A DNA stretch of 29,162 nucleotides, from positions 1-29,162 of the IMG/VR virus record IMGVR_UViG_3300028557_001360; one strand, given 5' to 3'. Below are positions 16,156-23,847 of this stretch, piece after piece. A program made the position numbers and the translations under genes. How positions within the stretch are numbered: the stretch's first letter is position 1; each line of letters starts with the position of its first letter. This DNA is from a virus. The notes under the pieces are model-generated. The model was given only the letters and a program-made list of their open reading frames with translations, had not been told where the DNA came from and ran no database searches.

Positions 16156-17152
16156 TTTCACACATATCCTTTACTAAATTCTTAAATGAAGTTTTTGGAT
16201 ACCATCCTAAAATTCTACGCGCCTTATCTGAATCGCCTAATAGGGTCTCAACTTCAGCTGGTCTGAAATATTTTGGATTAACTCGTATAATAGTTTTTCC
16301 AGTATTAGTATCAATACCTACTTCATCTAAGCCTTGACCTTGCCATTCAATATTTATGCCAAAGTAGGGCGCTGCTTCAACTACAAAATCACGAACTGAA
16401 TATTGTTTTCCTGTAGCAATTACAAAATCTTGAGGGTGCTTTTGTTGTAACATAAGCCACATCGCTTCTACAAAATCTTGTGCATGCCCCCAATCCCTGA
16501 GTGCATTTAAATTACCCAGTTGCAATTCTTTTTGAGTGCCTTCTGAAATTGCCTTCAATCCCATAGTAATTTTACGAGTAACAAATGTTTCCCCTCTACG
16601 TGGAGATTCATGATTAAAAAGAATTCCTGTGCAAGCATATAGACCATATGACTCTCTATAATTTTTTGTTATCCAATATGCATACATTTTAGCAACTCCA
16701 TAGGGAGAGCGTGGATAAAAAGGAGTAGTTTCACGCTGTGGTGTTTCTTGCACAAGTCCAAAGAGTTCAGATGTTGAAGCTTGATATATTTTAGTTTTAT
16801 TTTCAAGATTCAAAATTCTTACTGCTTCTAAAATTCTTAGGGTTCCCAATGCATCAACTTCTCCAGTATACTCTGGAATCTCAAAAGAAACTTTCACATG
16901 GCTTTGGGCGCCCAAATTATAAATCTCATCTGGTTGAATTTGCTGTATAACTCTAATAAGACTTGATTGATCAGTTAAGTCGCCATAATGTAACTTAAGA
17001 TTTGGATTATTATATAAATGGTCAATTCTTTTTGTGTTTATAGAAGAAGACCTTCTAATGATACCATGGACCTCATAGTTTTTACTTAATAATAGTTCAG
17101 CTAAGTACGAGCCATCCTGCCCTGTGATTCCAGTTATTAATGCTTTTTTCAT
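16139..17152 (-). CDS. gmd: GDP-mannose 4,6-dehydratase
   Basis: 337 residues; converts GDP-D-mannose to GDP-4-keto-6-deoxy-D-mannose, the first step to GDP-L-fucose. Signature parts: [19 protein letters not shown] (NADP Rossmann site), [22 protein letters not shown] (catalytic Ser/Thr and Glu), [12 protein letters not shown] (Tyr-x-x-x-Lys) and [18 protein letters not shown]. Length is close to the 345-370 typical of the family. AGGAGG lies six bases before the ATG, an ideal ribosome site, and a consensus promoter starts 27 bases upstream. First gene of the gmd-fcl-nrdJ unit. GDP-mannose must come from the host because no GMP-type gene is present. Confidence 0.95.
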   Translation of the reverse strand: MKKALITGITGQDGSYLAELLLSKNYEVHGIIRRSSSINTKRIDHLYNNPNLKLHYGDLTDQSSLIRVIQQIQPDEIYNLGAQSHVKVSFEIPEYTGEVDALGTLRILEAVRILNLENKTKIYQASTSELFGLVQETPQRETTPFYPRSPYGVAKMYAYWITKNYRESYGLYACTGILFNHESPRRGETFVTRKITMGLKAISEGTQKELQLGNLNALRDWGHAQDFVEAMWLMLQQKHPQDFVIATGKQYSVRDFVVEAAPYFGINIEWQGQGLDEVGIDTNTGKTIIRVNPKYFRPAEVETLLGDSDKARRILGWYPKTSFKNLVKDMCENEQGF

Positions 17153-17178
17153 TTAAATCCTCCTAGATATAATATATA

Positions 17179-17207
17179 ATTATATCATATTCAAGTCATT
17201 CTGTCAA
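17179..17207 (-). promoter_or_regulatory. Consensus extended -10 promoter for gmd-fcl-nrdJ
   Basis: The minus strand has TTGACA (17207-17202), a 17-base spacer ending in TGA, and TATAAT (17184-17179). The -35 hexamer is also the Leu-Thr codon pair near the end of the upstream glycosyltransferase gene. Confidence 0.9.
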
Positions 17208-17882
17208 CTTACCCCCATCGAAAACAATATTTTTAGAATAATCAATTTTTGAATTTAAAGATTCTGAGTATATTGGATTATCATTTTCATCATAGCCATT
17301 TCCACAGAAACAATACTTATTAATTAAATTATTTCTACTTTGTGAGAACCAACCACTTATAAATGTATGTGATAAACAACTAGAGCTGTATCTTGGATAT
17401 ACATAATCTCTAAGAAAGATTTGATCGCTCAGATAGTATTGATGTTTGAATTTAAAGTCCTGCATTATTTTATACAAGGATTCATGCAATCTTCCTTTAA
17501 ATCCAAAAAGTCCAGCCATTATGGGAAATTGAAAATGAGCCTCATGATCTTTAATTGTGTGTAAAAGAGCATCACTATTTAGCCATTCTTCAACAGCCAT
17601 TACCTCTCTTAAAGTTATTCTATCATCAGAATCTCTAATTATTGTTATATTATTATCGTCTTCAAAGAGGGGGTCAAACCTCCAAAATGGCCCCCAACTG
17701 CTTTCATTAACTTCTATTACTCTTACATTATCATTTATATTATCTAATAAACTTAAATTATTTGTATAAATTCTAATTTGCCAATCTGGATAGTTTTTTT
17801 GAGCTAACTCAGCTTGCCTCTGTGCCCCTACAAAATACTTAATATCAGTTCCAAATGCAGACATTGAAATAATTTTATTCAT
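17196..17882 (-). CDS. Putative glycosyltransferase (RDSD-motif family)
   Basis: 228 residues. FWRFDPLFEDD, followed by IIRDSDDRIT around residues 82-91, provides the acidic cluster expected at a metal/nucleotide-sugar site. HTIKDHEAHFQFPIMAGLFG resembles the (R/K)DH..H...I.aG.(F/W)G block of uncharacterised transferases in capsule clusters and large phages. There is no transmembrane segment. The donor is unknown; given neighbours it could use a product of the RfbH branch. The ribosome site is weak (GAAGTGAT), and the gene follows the dehydratase by 12 bases. Its 3' end contains the -35 box of the gmd promoter. Confidence 0.68.
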   Translation of the reverse strand: MNKIISMSAFGTDIKYFVGAQRQAELAQKNYPDWQIRIYTNNLSLLDNINDNVRVIEVNESSWGPFWRFDPLFEDDNNITIIRDSDDRITLREVMAVEEWLNSDALLHTIKDHEAHFQFPIMAGLFGFKGRLHESLYKIMQDFKFKHQYYLSDQIFLRDYVYPRYSSSCLSHTFISGWFSQSRNNLINKYCFCGNGYDENDNPIYSESLNSKIDYSKNIVFDGGKLTE

Positions 17883-17894
17883 AATATCACTTCT

Positions 17895-18836
17895 TTACCA
17901 AATAAATTTTTCTTTATTAAATTCCACTATTCTTTTTAATTCATCATCAAAATTTGCATTGGGCTGCCACCCCAGATTTCTTAGCTTATCATCATTGATT
18001 GAGTATCTGACATCTTGGCCAGGCCTTGTATAATTAAAATCTAAATATTTTTCAAAATTATTATCATTTAAATAAAAGTATATTAATTTTTCTAAAACAT
18101 TTATATTCTTATCTTCATAATTGCCACCAATATTAAAAATTTCATTTACAACTTCAGATTCAATAATACGAATAATGGCTTGGGCAGTATCTTTAACATG
18201 AAGCCAAGTGCGCATTGGTTGACCTTGCTCATGAACAGGAATTTTTCTTCCTAATGAAATATATTTGCAAGATTTTGGAATCAATTTCTCTGGATTTTGT
18301 CGGATGCCATAATTATTTGATGGGCGCACGATAACATAAGGAACTTTATATGTTCTGGCCCAGGCTAGTACTAACATATCTGCGGATGCCTTTGTTGCTG
18401 AGTATGGGTTGGAAGGTTTCAACAAATCAGTTTCCACATGGGCACTTCCTATATTGTCTCCATAAACTTCGTCTGTACTAAAATGTAGCAATGTGGGCAT
18501 CTTATATCTATGTTTATTTTTTATAAGTTGCAATAAATTATGAACTCCATTGACATTTGTTTTTATGAATTCAACTGAGTCTTCGATCGAATTATCAACA
18601 TGGGTTTCTGCAGCTGTATTTATTATATAATCACAGTCATATAAAAATTGAAGGTCATTTATATCTGATTTTATAAATTTAAATGAATCATTTTGTGAAA
18701 ATTTTTCTATTAAATCTTCATGGGCCGCATACGTTACTTTATCAACACCTATAACTTTCCATCCTTTTTCTAAGCACATTTCTGTTATATGAGAGCCAAT
18801 GAAGCCGAGGCAGCCAGTAATATAAACTACTTTCAT
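17895..18836 (-). CDS. Nucleotide-sugar 4,6-dehydratase, RmlB-like
   Basis: 313 residues; extended SDR enzyme that makes a nucleotide-4-keto-6-deoxy sugar. Motifs: YITGCLGFIGSHI (NAD site), FSTDEVYG (Thr-Asp-Glu catalytic triple), NPYSATKASAD (Tyr-x-x-x-Lys), RPSNNYG, and the terminal NYTRPGQDVRYSINDDKLRNLGW, all characteristic of dTDP-glucose 4,6-dehydratases. It is somewhat shorter than RmlB (about 340-360). The STDEVYG form argues against an RfbG-type CDP-glucose dehydratase, although the adjacent RfbH-type dehydrase classically uses a CDP sugar; which nucleotide is used here is therefore open. Starts within the stop of the preceding SDR gene (ATGA). Confidence 0.85.
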   Translation of the reverse strand: MKVVYITGCLGFIGSHITEMCLEKGWKVIGVDKVTYAAHEDLIEKFSQNDSFKFIKSDINDLQFLYDCDYIINTAAETHVDNSIEDSVEFIKTNVNGVHNLLQLIKNKHRYKMPTLLHFSTDEVYGDNIGSAHVETDLLKPSNPYSATKASADMLVLAWARTYKVPYVIVRPSNNYGIRQNPEKLIPKSCKYISLGRKIPVHEQGQPMRTWLHVKDTAQAIIRIIESEVVNEIFNIGGNYEDKNINVLEKLIYFYLNDNNFEKYLDFNYTRPGQDVRYSINDDKLRNLGWQPNANFDDELKRIVEFNKEKFIW

Positions 18837-19621
18837 ATTATATACTGTTTCATTCCTTCCTCTAAGCCTTGAAACTTAAAATTAAAATTATTAAGAGTTT
18901 CAGAGCAACCTGTGTAGTTTTTATAATCTTCTTCAAATGAAATTTTACATTTTAAATTGTGGAAATTTTTAAAAAAAGTTACGATTTCTTTGAGGGTTTT
19001 CTTTTCTTTATAAACTATATTAACATCTTTTATTTCAGGGGAGTTTTCGATAAAATATTCAAAGATTGGAATTAAATCGCGGGCATAAAAAAAATCAAAA
19101 TGTCTATTTTTAATTATAATCTGATTATCATTTATAATTTTATCAAATAATATATTTTTTGAATTTGAAAAGCAACCAAATAATCGCAATGTATAGAAGT
19201 TATTAGCTGATAAAGATATATTAGATATAATATTTTTACTTAGACCATAATGATCTACTGGTCTAATATATTTTATTTCTATTTCTTTTTTTAAATTAAT
19301 TGAATATCTTCTATCATATTCTGCACCAGAACCTAAATTTATAAGTTTGCCAAATAAATCTCTTTGATAATATAAATTAAAGAAAATATTTAAATTTTGA
19401 TTAAAAGATTCAACATTAAAAACCTTTAAATCTCTTTCAAGACTTCCAGCGCAATTTATAATAATTTCTGGGCTATGCGTCTTTAATAAATTTGTTACTG
19501 AGTTAAAATTAGTTAAATCACACTCTGTTCTTGAAATTGGAACTATATTATATGGTAAATTATTTAATAAAAAACTTCCCAAAAATCCTTTTGAGCCAAG
19601 CAGTAGAATTTTATTTTCCAT
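18833..19621 (-). CDS. SDR-family nucleotide-sugar reductase/epimerase
   Basis: 262 residues. The N-terminal LLLGSKGFLGSFL is a Rossmann NAD(P) site, followed by IIINCAGS. An active-site-like DHYGLSKNI gives Tyr-x-x-x-Lys, and YTLRLFGCF corresponds to the post-catalytic strand. It resembles short 4-ketoreductases of deoxy-sugar pathways. From its position between the E1-like pair and the RmlB-like dehydratase, it may reduce the keto group of the product made by RfbH and the thiamine enzyme. Sequence is unusually rich in Asn, Phe, Ile and Lys, so the DNA looks even more AT-rich than its neighbours. The start overlaps the upstream stop by 11 bases and the stop overlaps the next ATG. Confidence 0.78.
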   Translation of the reverse strand: MENKILLLGSKGFLGSFLLNNLPYNIVPISRTECDLTNFNSVTNLLKTHSPEIIINCAGSLERDLKVFNVESFNQNLNIFFNLYYQRDLFGKLINLGSGAEYDRRYSINLKKEIEIKYIRPVDHYGLSKNIISNISLSANNFYTLRLFGCFSNSKNILFDKIINDNQIIIKNRHFDFFYARDLIPIFEYFIENSPEIKDVNIVYKEKKTLKEIVTFFKNFHNLKCKISFEEDYKNYTGCSETLNNFNFKFQGLEEGMKQYII

Positions 19622-20144
19622 AATCTGGAAATTCCACTAAGATAGTACTTTTATTTTTATAGTATGCATCTTTATATTCATCTAGTATTTTTTCTGGATT
19701 TTTCAATTCAACTATATCTATATTCTTACACATCAATCTAAATGCATCAGAGAAATTTCCTTTATGTTGATCTTGTGGGTCAACTGGAATTTCTGACCCT
19801 ACCGCAACACGCACTATAACCTTTGGATTATATTCTCCGTCGCTCATGAAATATAGTTTATCTAAATGATTTACAAGTTGATCTGTTGCACAGATAAGGA
19901 AGTTCCATCTTGGAAATACAGAGATTGGGACAAATCCATTTAGCGCCATTCCTACACTAAAGCCTAGTTGAAAATTCTCAGCCACAGGAAATTCTAGTCT
20001 TTTATCATCTGATATTTTTTGCAATGTATCAAACATTCCAGTACCTCCCCATGAAACAGATTGACCAATAAATAAAGTATCGCTTTGCTCGGAGAGCCAT
20101 ATCATGGCCTCTTCTAATTTTTCTTTATAATATTGTTGTGTCAA
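19611..20144 (-). CDS. Thiamine-diphosphate enzyme, E1-beta-like (pyrimidine-binding) subunit, minimal
   Basis: 177 residues, only about half of a normal E1-beta or transketolase C-terminal protein (about 325): the pyrimidine domain is present but the following transketolase-C domain is absent. FIGQSVSWGGTGMF is followed by FPVAENFQLGFSVGMALNGF, where E56 is the conserved Glu that activates the cofactor. VFPRWNFL and VRVAVGSEIPVDPQDQHKG also fit. The start is TTG, supported by AAGGAGG eight bases upstream; it overlaps the stop of the E1-alpha-like gene, so the two subunits are coupled and probably form one enzyme. Likely activity: transfer of a two-carbon unit from pyruvate or a ketose to a keto sugar, inferred from the neighbours. 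Confidence 0.8.
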   Translation of the reverse strand: MTQQYYKEKLEEAMIWLSEQSDTLFIGQSVSWGGTGMFDTLQKISDDKRLEFPVAENFQLGFSVGMALNGFVPISVFPRWNFLICATDQLVNHLDKLYFMSDGEYNPKVIVRVAVGSEIPVDPQDQHKGNFSDAFRLMCKNIDIVELKNPEKILDEYKDAYYKNKSTILVEFPDYGK

Positions 20145-20761
20145 AACTGTATCCTCCTTCCAGCGCCCGCATGAGGATATTTTGTATTGGTATATTTATA
20201 ATATATTAAATTAGGCTGTTCGACCCAATTTGCTACATTCGATATATACCATGGCTTATCTCTGCCCCAAATTAAATCTGTTGGAGTAGTAACTGATAGG
20301 CCGTTATCTTCTACGACAAATGTTATGGGCAGGTTATGATTAACTGAGTATTTATATGCTTCATGGAAGGCACCTGTTTCAGCGCTCATATCACCCAGCC
20401 AACACCATACCTTTGAATCTTCTTCTTTTCTTTTTATAGATTCAGCTATTCCAACAGCAATAGATGGAATTCCTCCAACAATAGAAGAGCAGACAATTTT
20501 GTACTCGTTTAAATTCATTACCATACTCTTTCCCTCAACTATTTTTGATAATAATTCGTCTGGGGGTACGCCCTTTAACAGGCATTGATAATGATTTCTC
20601 CAAGTGCAACAAACCCAATCATTTTTTACATCTACTCTTTCAAAGACTTTTTGAATTTGTTGCTCGTTATTATAGTATAAATGTATGGGTGCTTTAATTT
20701 CCGCATTATTAAATTTTTCAGCAACTAAACTTTCAAACTGTATCAAATTTTCTTTATCCAT
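20141..20761 (-). CDS. Thiamine-diphosphate enzyme, E1-alpha-like (diphosphate-binding) subunit, minimal
   Basis: 206 residues. TWRNHY (Arg-x-His like E1-alpha RDH) is followed by SSIVGGIPSIAVGIAESIK and the cofactor motif WLGDMSAETGAFHEAYKYS...VVEDN, that is G123-D124 to N153, which binds Mg and thiamine diphosphate. The usual C-terminal third of E1-alpha is missing; the protein closes with YPHAGAGRRIQF. I take the ATG at 20761 (AGGAG eight bases upstream, one base after the rfbH stop) rather than an upstream ATG inside rfbH. Together with the next gene it makes a compact two-subunit enzyme. Resemblance to the AviB1/AviB2 type, which attaches a two-carbon branch to a sugar, is from context and memory. 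Confidence 0.82.
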   Translation of the reverse strand: MDKENLIQFESLVAEKFNNAEIKAPIHLYYNNEQQIQKVFERVDVKNDWVCCTWRNHYQCLLKGVPPDELLSKIVEGKSMVMNLNEYKIVCSSIVGGIPSIAVGIAESIKRKEEDSKVWCWLGDMSAETGAFHEAYKYSVNHNLPITFVVEDNGLSVTTPTDLIWGRDKPWYISNVANWVEQPNLIYYKYTNTKYPHAGAGRRIQF

Positions 20762-20762
20762 T

Positions 20763-22088
20763 TTATATACTCCTAAAAAATTCATCAACACATTGTCCAA
20801 TATAATCAATTTGTTCAGGTGTTATAACGGGACTAGTTCCATGAAAAAATGTATCAAGTGTAACTTTTGTTGCATTTGGGTACTTGTGCAAATCCTTTGC
20901 TATATCAGCATACGCTGGTTGCAACATAATGTTACCTGCAAAATATGGTCTAGTTTGAATTTTTTTATCTTCTAAGAAGTCAATATACTTTGCCCTAGAA
21001 AAAGGTGCTACATCTTTTATAGTAAGTGGAAAAGCAAACCAGCTGGGAACACTGCCATTTGTAGCTTTTGGTAGAAAGAAAAAATCCTCATATTTTTCAT
21101 ATATAGCAAAAAGTAAGTTGTAATTTCTAATTCTTAAATTTGTTATTGTTTCTAATTTTTCCAACTGCTGTAATCCCATAGAGGCCTGAAGTTCGATTGG
21201 CTTTAGATTGTATCCAATTTCTTCATATACATATTTATGGTCAAATATTTCATTGGGCATTGATGGTAGCCAGTTGCTAAATCTCTTATTACATGTTCCA
21301 CATTTTAAAGTATTTGCTTTTGGTCCTACGCAATAACAACCACGACCCCATTCTCTAAAACTTCTTAGAATGGTTTCTTGCTCTTTTGTATTACACGAAA
21401 CAAAGCCACCTTCGCCCATTGTAATATGATGTGCGGGATAGAAACTACAGGAGGCCATCTCTCCAAAGCTTCCCAATGGCTTACCTTGAAATGTTGAGCC
21501 AAGTGCATCACAGCAATCTTCTAATAAAATTAAGTTGTATTTTTTTACCAGATCCATGACGCGATTCATATTCGGCGGATTACCTAAAACATGAGCAAAT
21601 GTAATTACTTTAATATCATTTTCTTGTAGAGCTTTTTCAGCTTGATCTAAATCTATATTTAAAGTTTCTAGTTCTATATCTACAAATATAGGTTCAAATC
21701 CAACTTGTAGAATAGGATTCAATGTTGTGGGAAATCCAGCAACAGGCACAAGAACTTTTGTTCCTTTGGGAAAATTATGTCCATTTTTACTTGTAAGACT
21801 TGTCATCATGAGTAGATTGGCACTCGATCCACTATTTGTCAGTATTCCATAGCTCTTATCAAAAAATCTAGGAAACTTACTTTCAAATTTTAGAGAATCT
21901 GAACCCATCACCAGCCAACCATTTAATAAACTTTGGACTGCGGCCACATATTCAGAGTGGTCAAAGTACGAACCTGCATAGTTAACATAATCTTTTCCAG
22001 CAGTCCAAGTTTTTGTAGCTTGTTTTTCTTCTATATACTCTTGTATTAAATTTAAAATATTATTTAATTTACTATCTCCAATATGCAT
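20763..22088 (-). CDS. rfbH: RfbH-type NDP-4-keto-6-deoxyglucose 3-dehydrase (PLP/PMP and [2Fe-2S])
   Basis: 441 residues; removes the 3-hydroxyl of CDP-4-keto-6-deoxyglucose to give a 3,6-dideoxy sugar intermediate. It has the DegT/DnrJ/EryC1 fold (NSGSSANLL; LLEDCCDALGS). The lysine that normally holds PLP is replaced by histidine: FYPAHHITMGEGG with H220, as in the Yersinia E1 enzyme. Cysteines C251, C253, C263 and C266 in GRGCYCVGPK...KCGTC fit the iron-sulfur ligands of that family, and FDHKYVYEEIGYNLK also matches. The length equals the usual 437 or so. I use the ATG at 22088 with GGAG seven bases upstream; the longer frame would run into the upstream gene. The NADH-dependent iron-sulfur reductase partner is not in the window. 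Confidence 0.92.
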   Translation of the reverse strand: MHIGDSKLNNILNLIQEYIEEKQATKTWTAGKDYVNYAGSYFDHSEYVAAVQSLLNGWLVMGSDSLKFESKFPRFFDKSYGILTNSGSSANLLMMTSLTSKNGHNFPKGTKVLVPVAGFPTTLNPILQVGFEPIFVDIELETLNIDLDQAEKALQENDIKVITFAHVLGNPPNMNRVMDLVKKYNLILLEDCCDALGSTFQGKPLGSFGEMASCSFYPAHHITMGEGGFVSCNTKEQETILRSFREWGRGCYCVGPKANTLKCGTCNKRFSNWLPSMPNEIFDHKYVYEEIGYNLKPIELQASMGLQQLEKLETITNLRIRNYNLLFAIYEKYEDFFFLPKATNGSVPSWFAFPLTIKDVAPFSRAKYIDFLEDKKIQTRPYFAGNIMLQPAYADIAKDLHKYPNATKVTLDTFFHGTSPVITPEQIDYIGQCVDEFFRSI

Positions 22089-22986
22089 AATTTGTCTCCA
22101 GAGAACTATATTGATTTTTTCTTTGTGGCTCATCTATTTGCAAAGGATATATCCAATGTTCGTTCATCATTTCGTGCCAACCAAAATAAATTTCATGATT
22201 CATCCATCTATTACCTTTTATACCAAAAAATAATTGCAATATACCACCTGTTTGAATCCCAACCTTACCATTTTCTTTTGCAAAATTAGCATATAATGCA
22301 GATTGTTGAGATACTGCTGAAAGAAGAATATCGTAGTCATACGTTTGAATTTTGGCTTTTATATATTCAACAGTATCTTCCCATGAGTTACAATTAGGAT
22401 ATTGTCTATCATCTAATAAGGGATGAAGTGGCGCTCTAATACAATCCACCAATTCAAAAGGAACTATGTTATTTTTATTCTCACCCCATACTAAATCAAT
22501 CTTTTCCCATTGTCTAAGTATGCTTTCGTAGTGTGGACTTATGACCAGTACCTTTTTGTCCTTCAAATTTTTTGTCCAAGGTTCTTCTGGTTTGCCAAAT
22601 TTTGCCCCAAGAAGAAGACACCCTGGGTCTAACACATGATAACTATCGCCAGTAAAAAAAACTGGCTTATCTTTAAATTTTTCTAAGAATCTATGATTGT
22701 GCCTTAATTCTTCGCCCACATCAACAAAACCTAGAATATCAGATTTTAATGCAGCATCTAAAACTTTTGGCAATACTTTTTGATAAGCATATTCCATTGT
22801 TGGAGGATATATTCCAGCCTCAACAAGAACACTAGTATTCCAAATAGATTCAAAGGGTCTAGCCCCCATATCTTGAAAGGATAAAACATGGCCTACCGTA
22901 TTATCAATTCTTACTATAGAAAAAGATTTATTTTCTTTTATCCAATTTGAAATAAGTGTGTTTATTTCAAAAAAATTATTGCTCAT
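22072..22986 (-). CDS. Uncharacterised polysaccharide-cluster protein, possibly a GT-D-like transferase
   Basis: 304 residues. No classical nucleotide-sugar motif is seen. The clearest block is KVGIQTGGILQLFFGIKGNR near the C-terminus (residues 254-273), which I associate with uncharacterised proteins in capsule and LPS loci, some described as GT-D fold. Earlier features are the alternating acidic/basic segment DVGEELRHNHRFLEKF and VLVISPHYESILRQW. Soluble, no signal peptide. It starts inside the fucosyltransferase stop (ATGA) and its 3' end overlaps the rfbH start by 17 bases, so it belongs to the same coupled operon. A role in transferring or modifying one of the cluster sugars is plausible, but I do not assign a reaction. 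Confidence 0.62.
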   Translation of the reverse strand: MSNNFFEINTLISNWIKENKSFSIVRIDNTVGHVLSFQDMGARPFESIWNTSVLVEAGIYPPTMEYAYQKVLPKVLDAALKSDILGFVDVGEELRHNHRFLEKFKDKPVFFTGDSYHVLDPGCLLLGAKFGKPEEPWTKNLKDKKVLVISPHYESILRQWEKIDLVWGENKNNIVPFELVDCIRAPLHPLLDDRQYPNCNSWEDTVEYIKAKIQTYDYDILLSAVSQQSALYANFAKENGKVGIQTGGILQLFFGIKGNRWMNHEIYFGWHEMMNEHWIYPLQIDEPQRKNQYSSLETNYAYWR

Positions 22987-23846
22987 ATAATACCTCTTGA
23001 GATTAAAATTTTCCTTAAAAAGTCATATAGAGGGCCTAGTGTTGGCATATCGTCAAATACAAATTCACGAACAATTCTTGCGAATGAATCTTTATTTTTT
23101 TCAAGATAGTCTATATATTTATAAAAATTTTCTAAATCTAAAAAATTTTTATAATTTATAAAGCTCAAACTATTGAAATCTTTTCTCACAGAATCGTGTC
23201 CAAAATATAGTGGAACTGTACCAGCAACTTTAGCCTCAAGAACCTTTTCTGTTATATAGCCATTTGAAAGTGCATTTTCAAAGCAAATATTGAATCTAAA
23301 ATTTTTCAACAATTCAATTTTGGAACCCGCAAATGGATTGTTAAATACAGAGCCAAATCCATATACAGGTTTATACTGATTCAATTTATTTGCAACTTCT
23401 AATCTATTGGGAACAGGATTACCAATAACAATGCTACAAAAGTATGGTCTATTCCAAACCTCATCCACATCCCATTGATACAATAGGTCAGACTTCTTTA
23501 TTTCTGCATGAATAAAATTAGGCTCATCCCACCAATTAATATATAAATACCAATGAGGAAGTCTAAAGTTTCTTCCATCGTGTGTATCAAAGTCAAAAGA
23601 TAAAGAGTAGTCATAGTTAATTAGATTAGGAGATTTATTTTCACCTGTATAAAATATTTTTATTGCCTTGTCATTTTTTACAGATTCAATTCTTTTTCCG
23701 AATGTAGCACCAAGTATTAAATCTGCTTCTTCTGGAGAGGAATTAAAGTTAATCTCTTTATCATTCAATAAGTCTTTAAAAACTAGATTAAACCAGTTAG
23801 AATGTACATCGAAGCCTGGCCACATATCAATATAAGAGATGTTCAT
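22983..23846 (-). CDS. Alpha-1,3-fucosyltransferase-like glycosyltransferase, GT10 family
   Basis: 287 residues; family enzymes transfer L-fucose from GDP-fucose to an acceptor sugar. The diagnostic GT10 block is complete: FRFNICFENALSNGYITEKV (184-202) followed by EAKVAGTVPLYFG to residue 216, with E190 and the Y-I-T-E-K core. IFYTGEN (64-70) upstream also matches bacterial fucosyltransferases, and no stalk or signal anchor is present, as in the soluble bacterial form. The ATG at 23846 has GGAGG five bases ahead; a TTG four codons upstream is unlikely. With gmd and fcl in the same window the donor can be made by the phage itself, given host GDP-mannose. The acceptor (virion protein or host glycan) is unknown. 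Confidence 0.87.
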   Translation of the reverse strand: MNISYIDMWPGFDVHSNWFNLVFKDLLNDKEINFNSSPEEADLILGATFGKRIESVKNDKAIKIFYTGENKSPNLINYDYSLSFDFDTHDGRNFRLPHWYLYINWWDEPNFIHAEIKKSDLLYQWDVDEVWNRPYFCSIVIGNPVPNRLEVANKLNQYKPVYGFGSVFNNPFAGSKIELLKNFRFNICFENALSNGYITEKVLEAKVAGTVPLYFGHDSVRKDFNSLSFINYKNFLDLENFYKYIDYLEKNKDSFARIVREFVFDDMPTLGPLYDFLRKILISRGII

Positions 23847-23847
23847 T

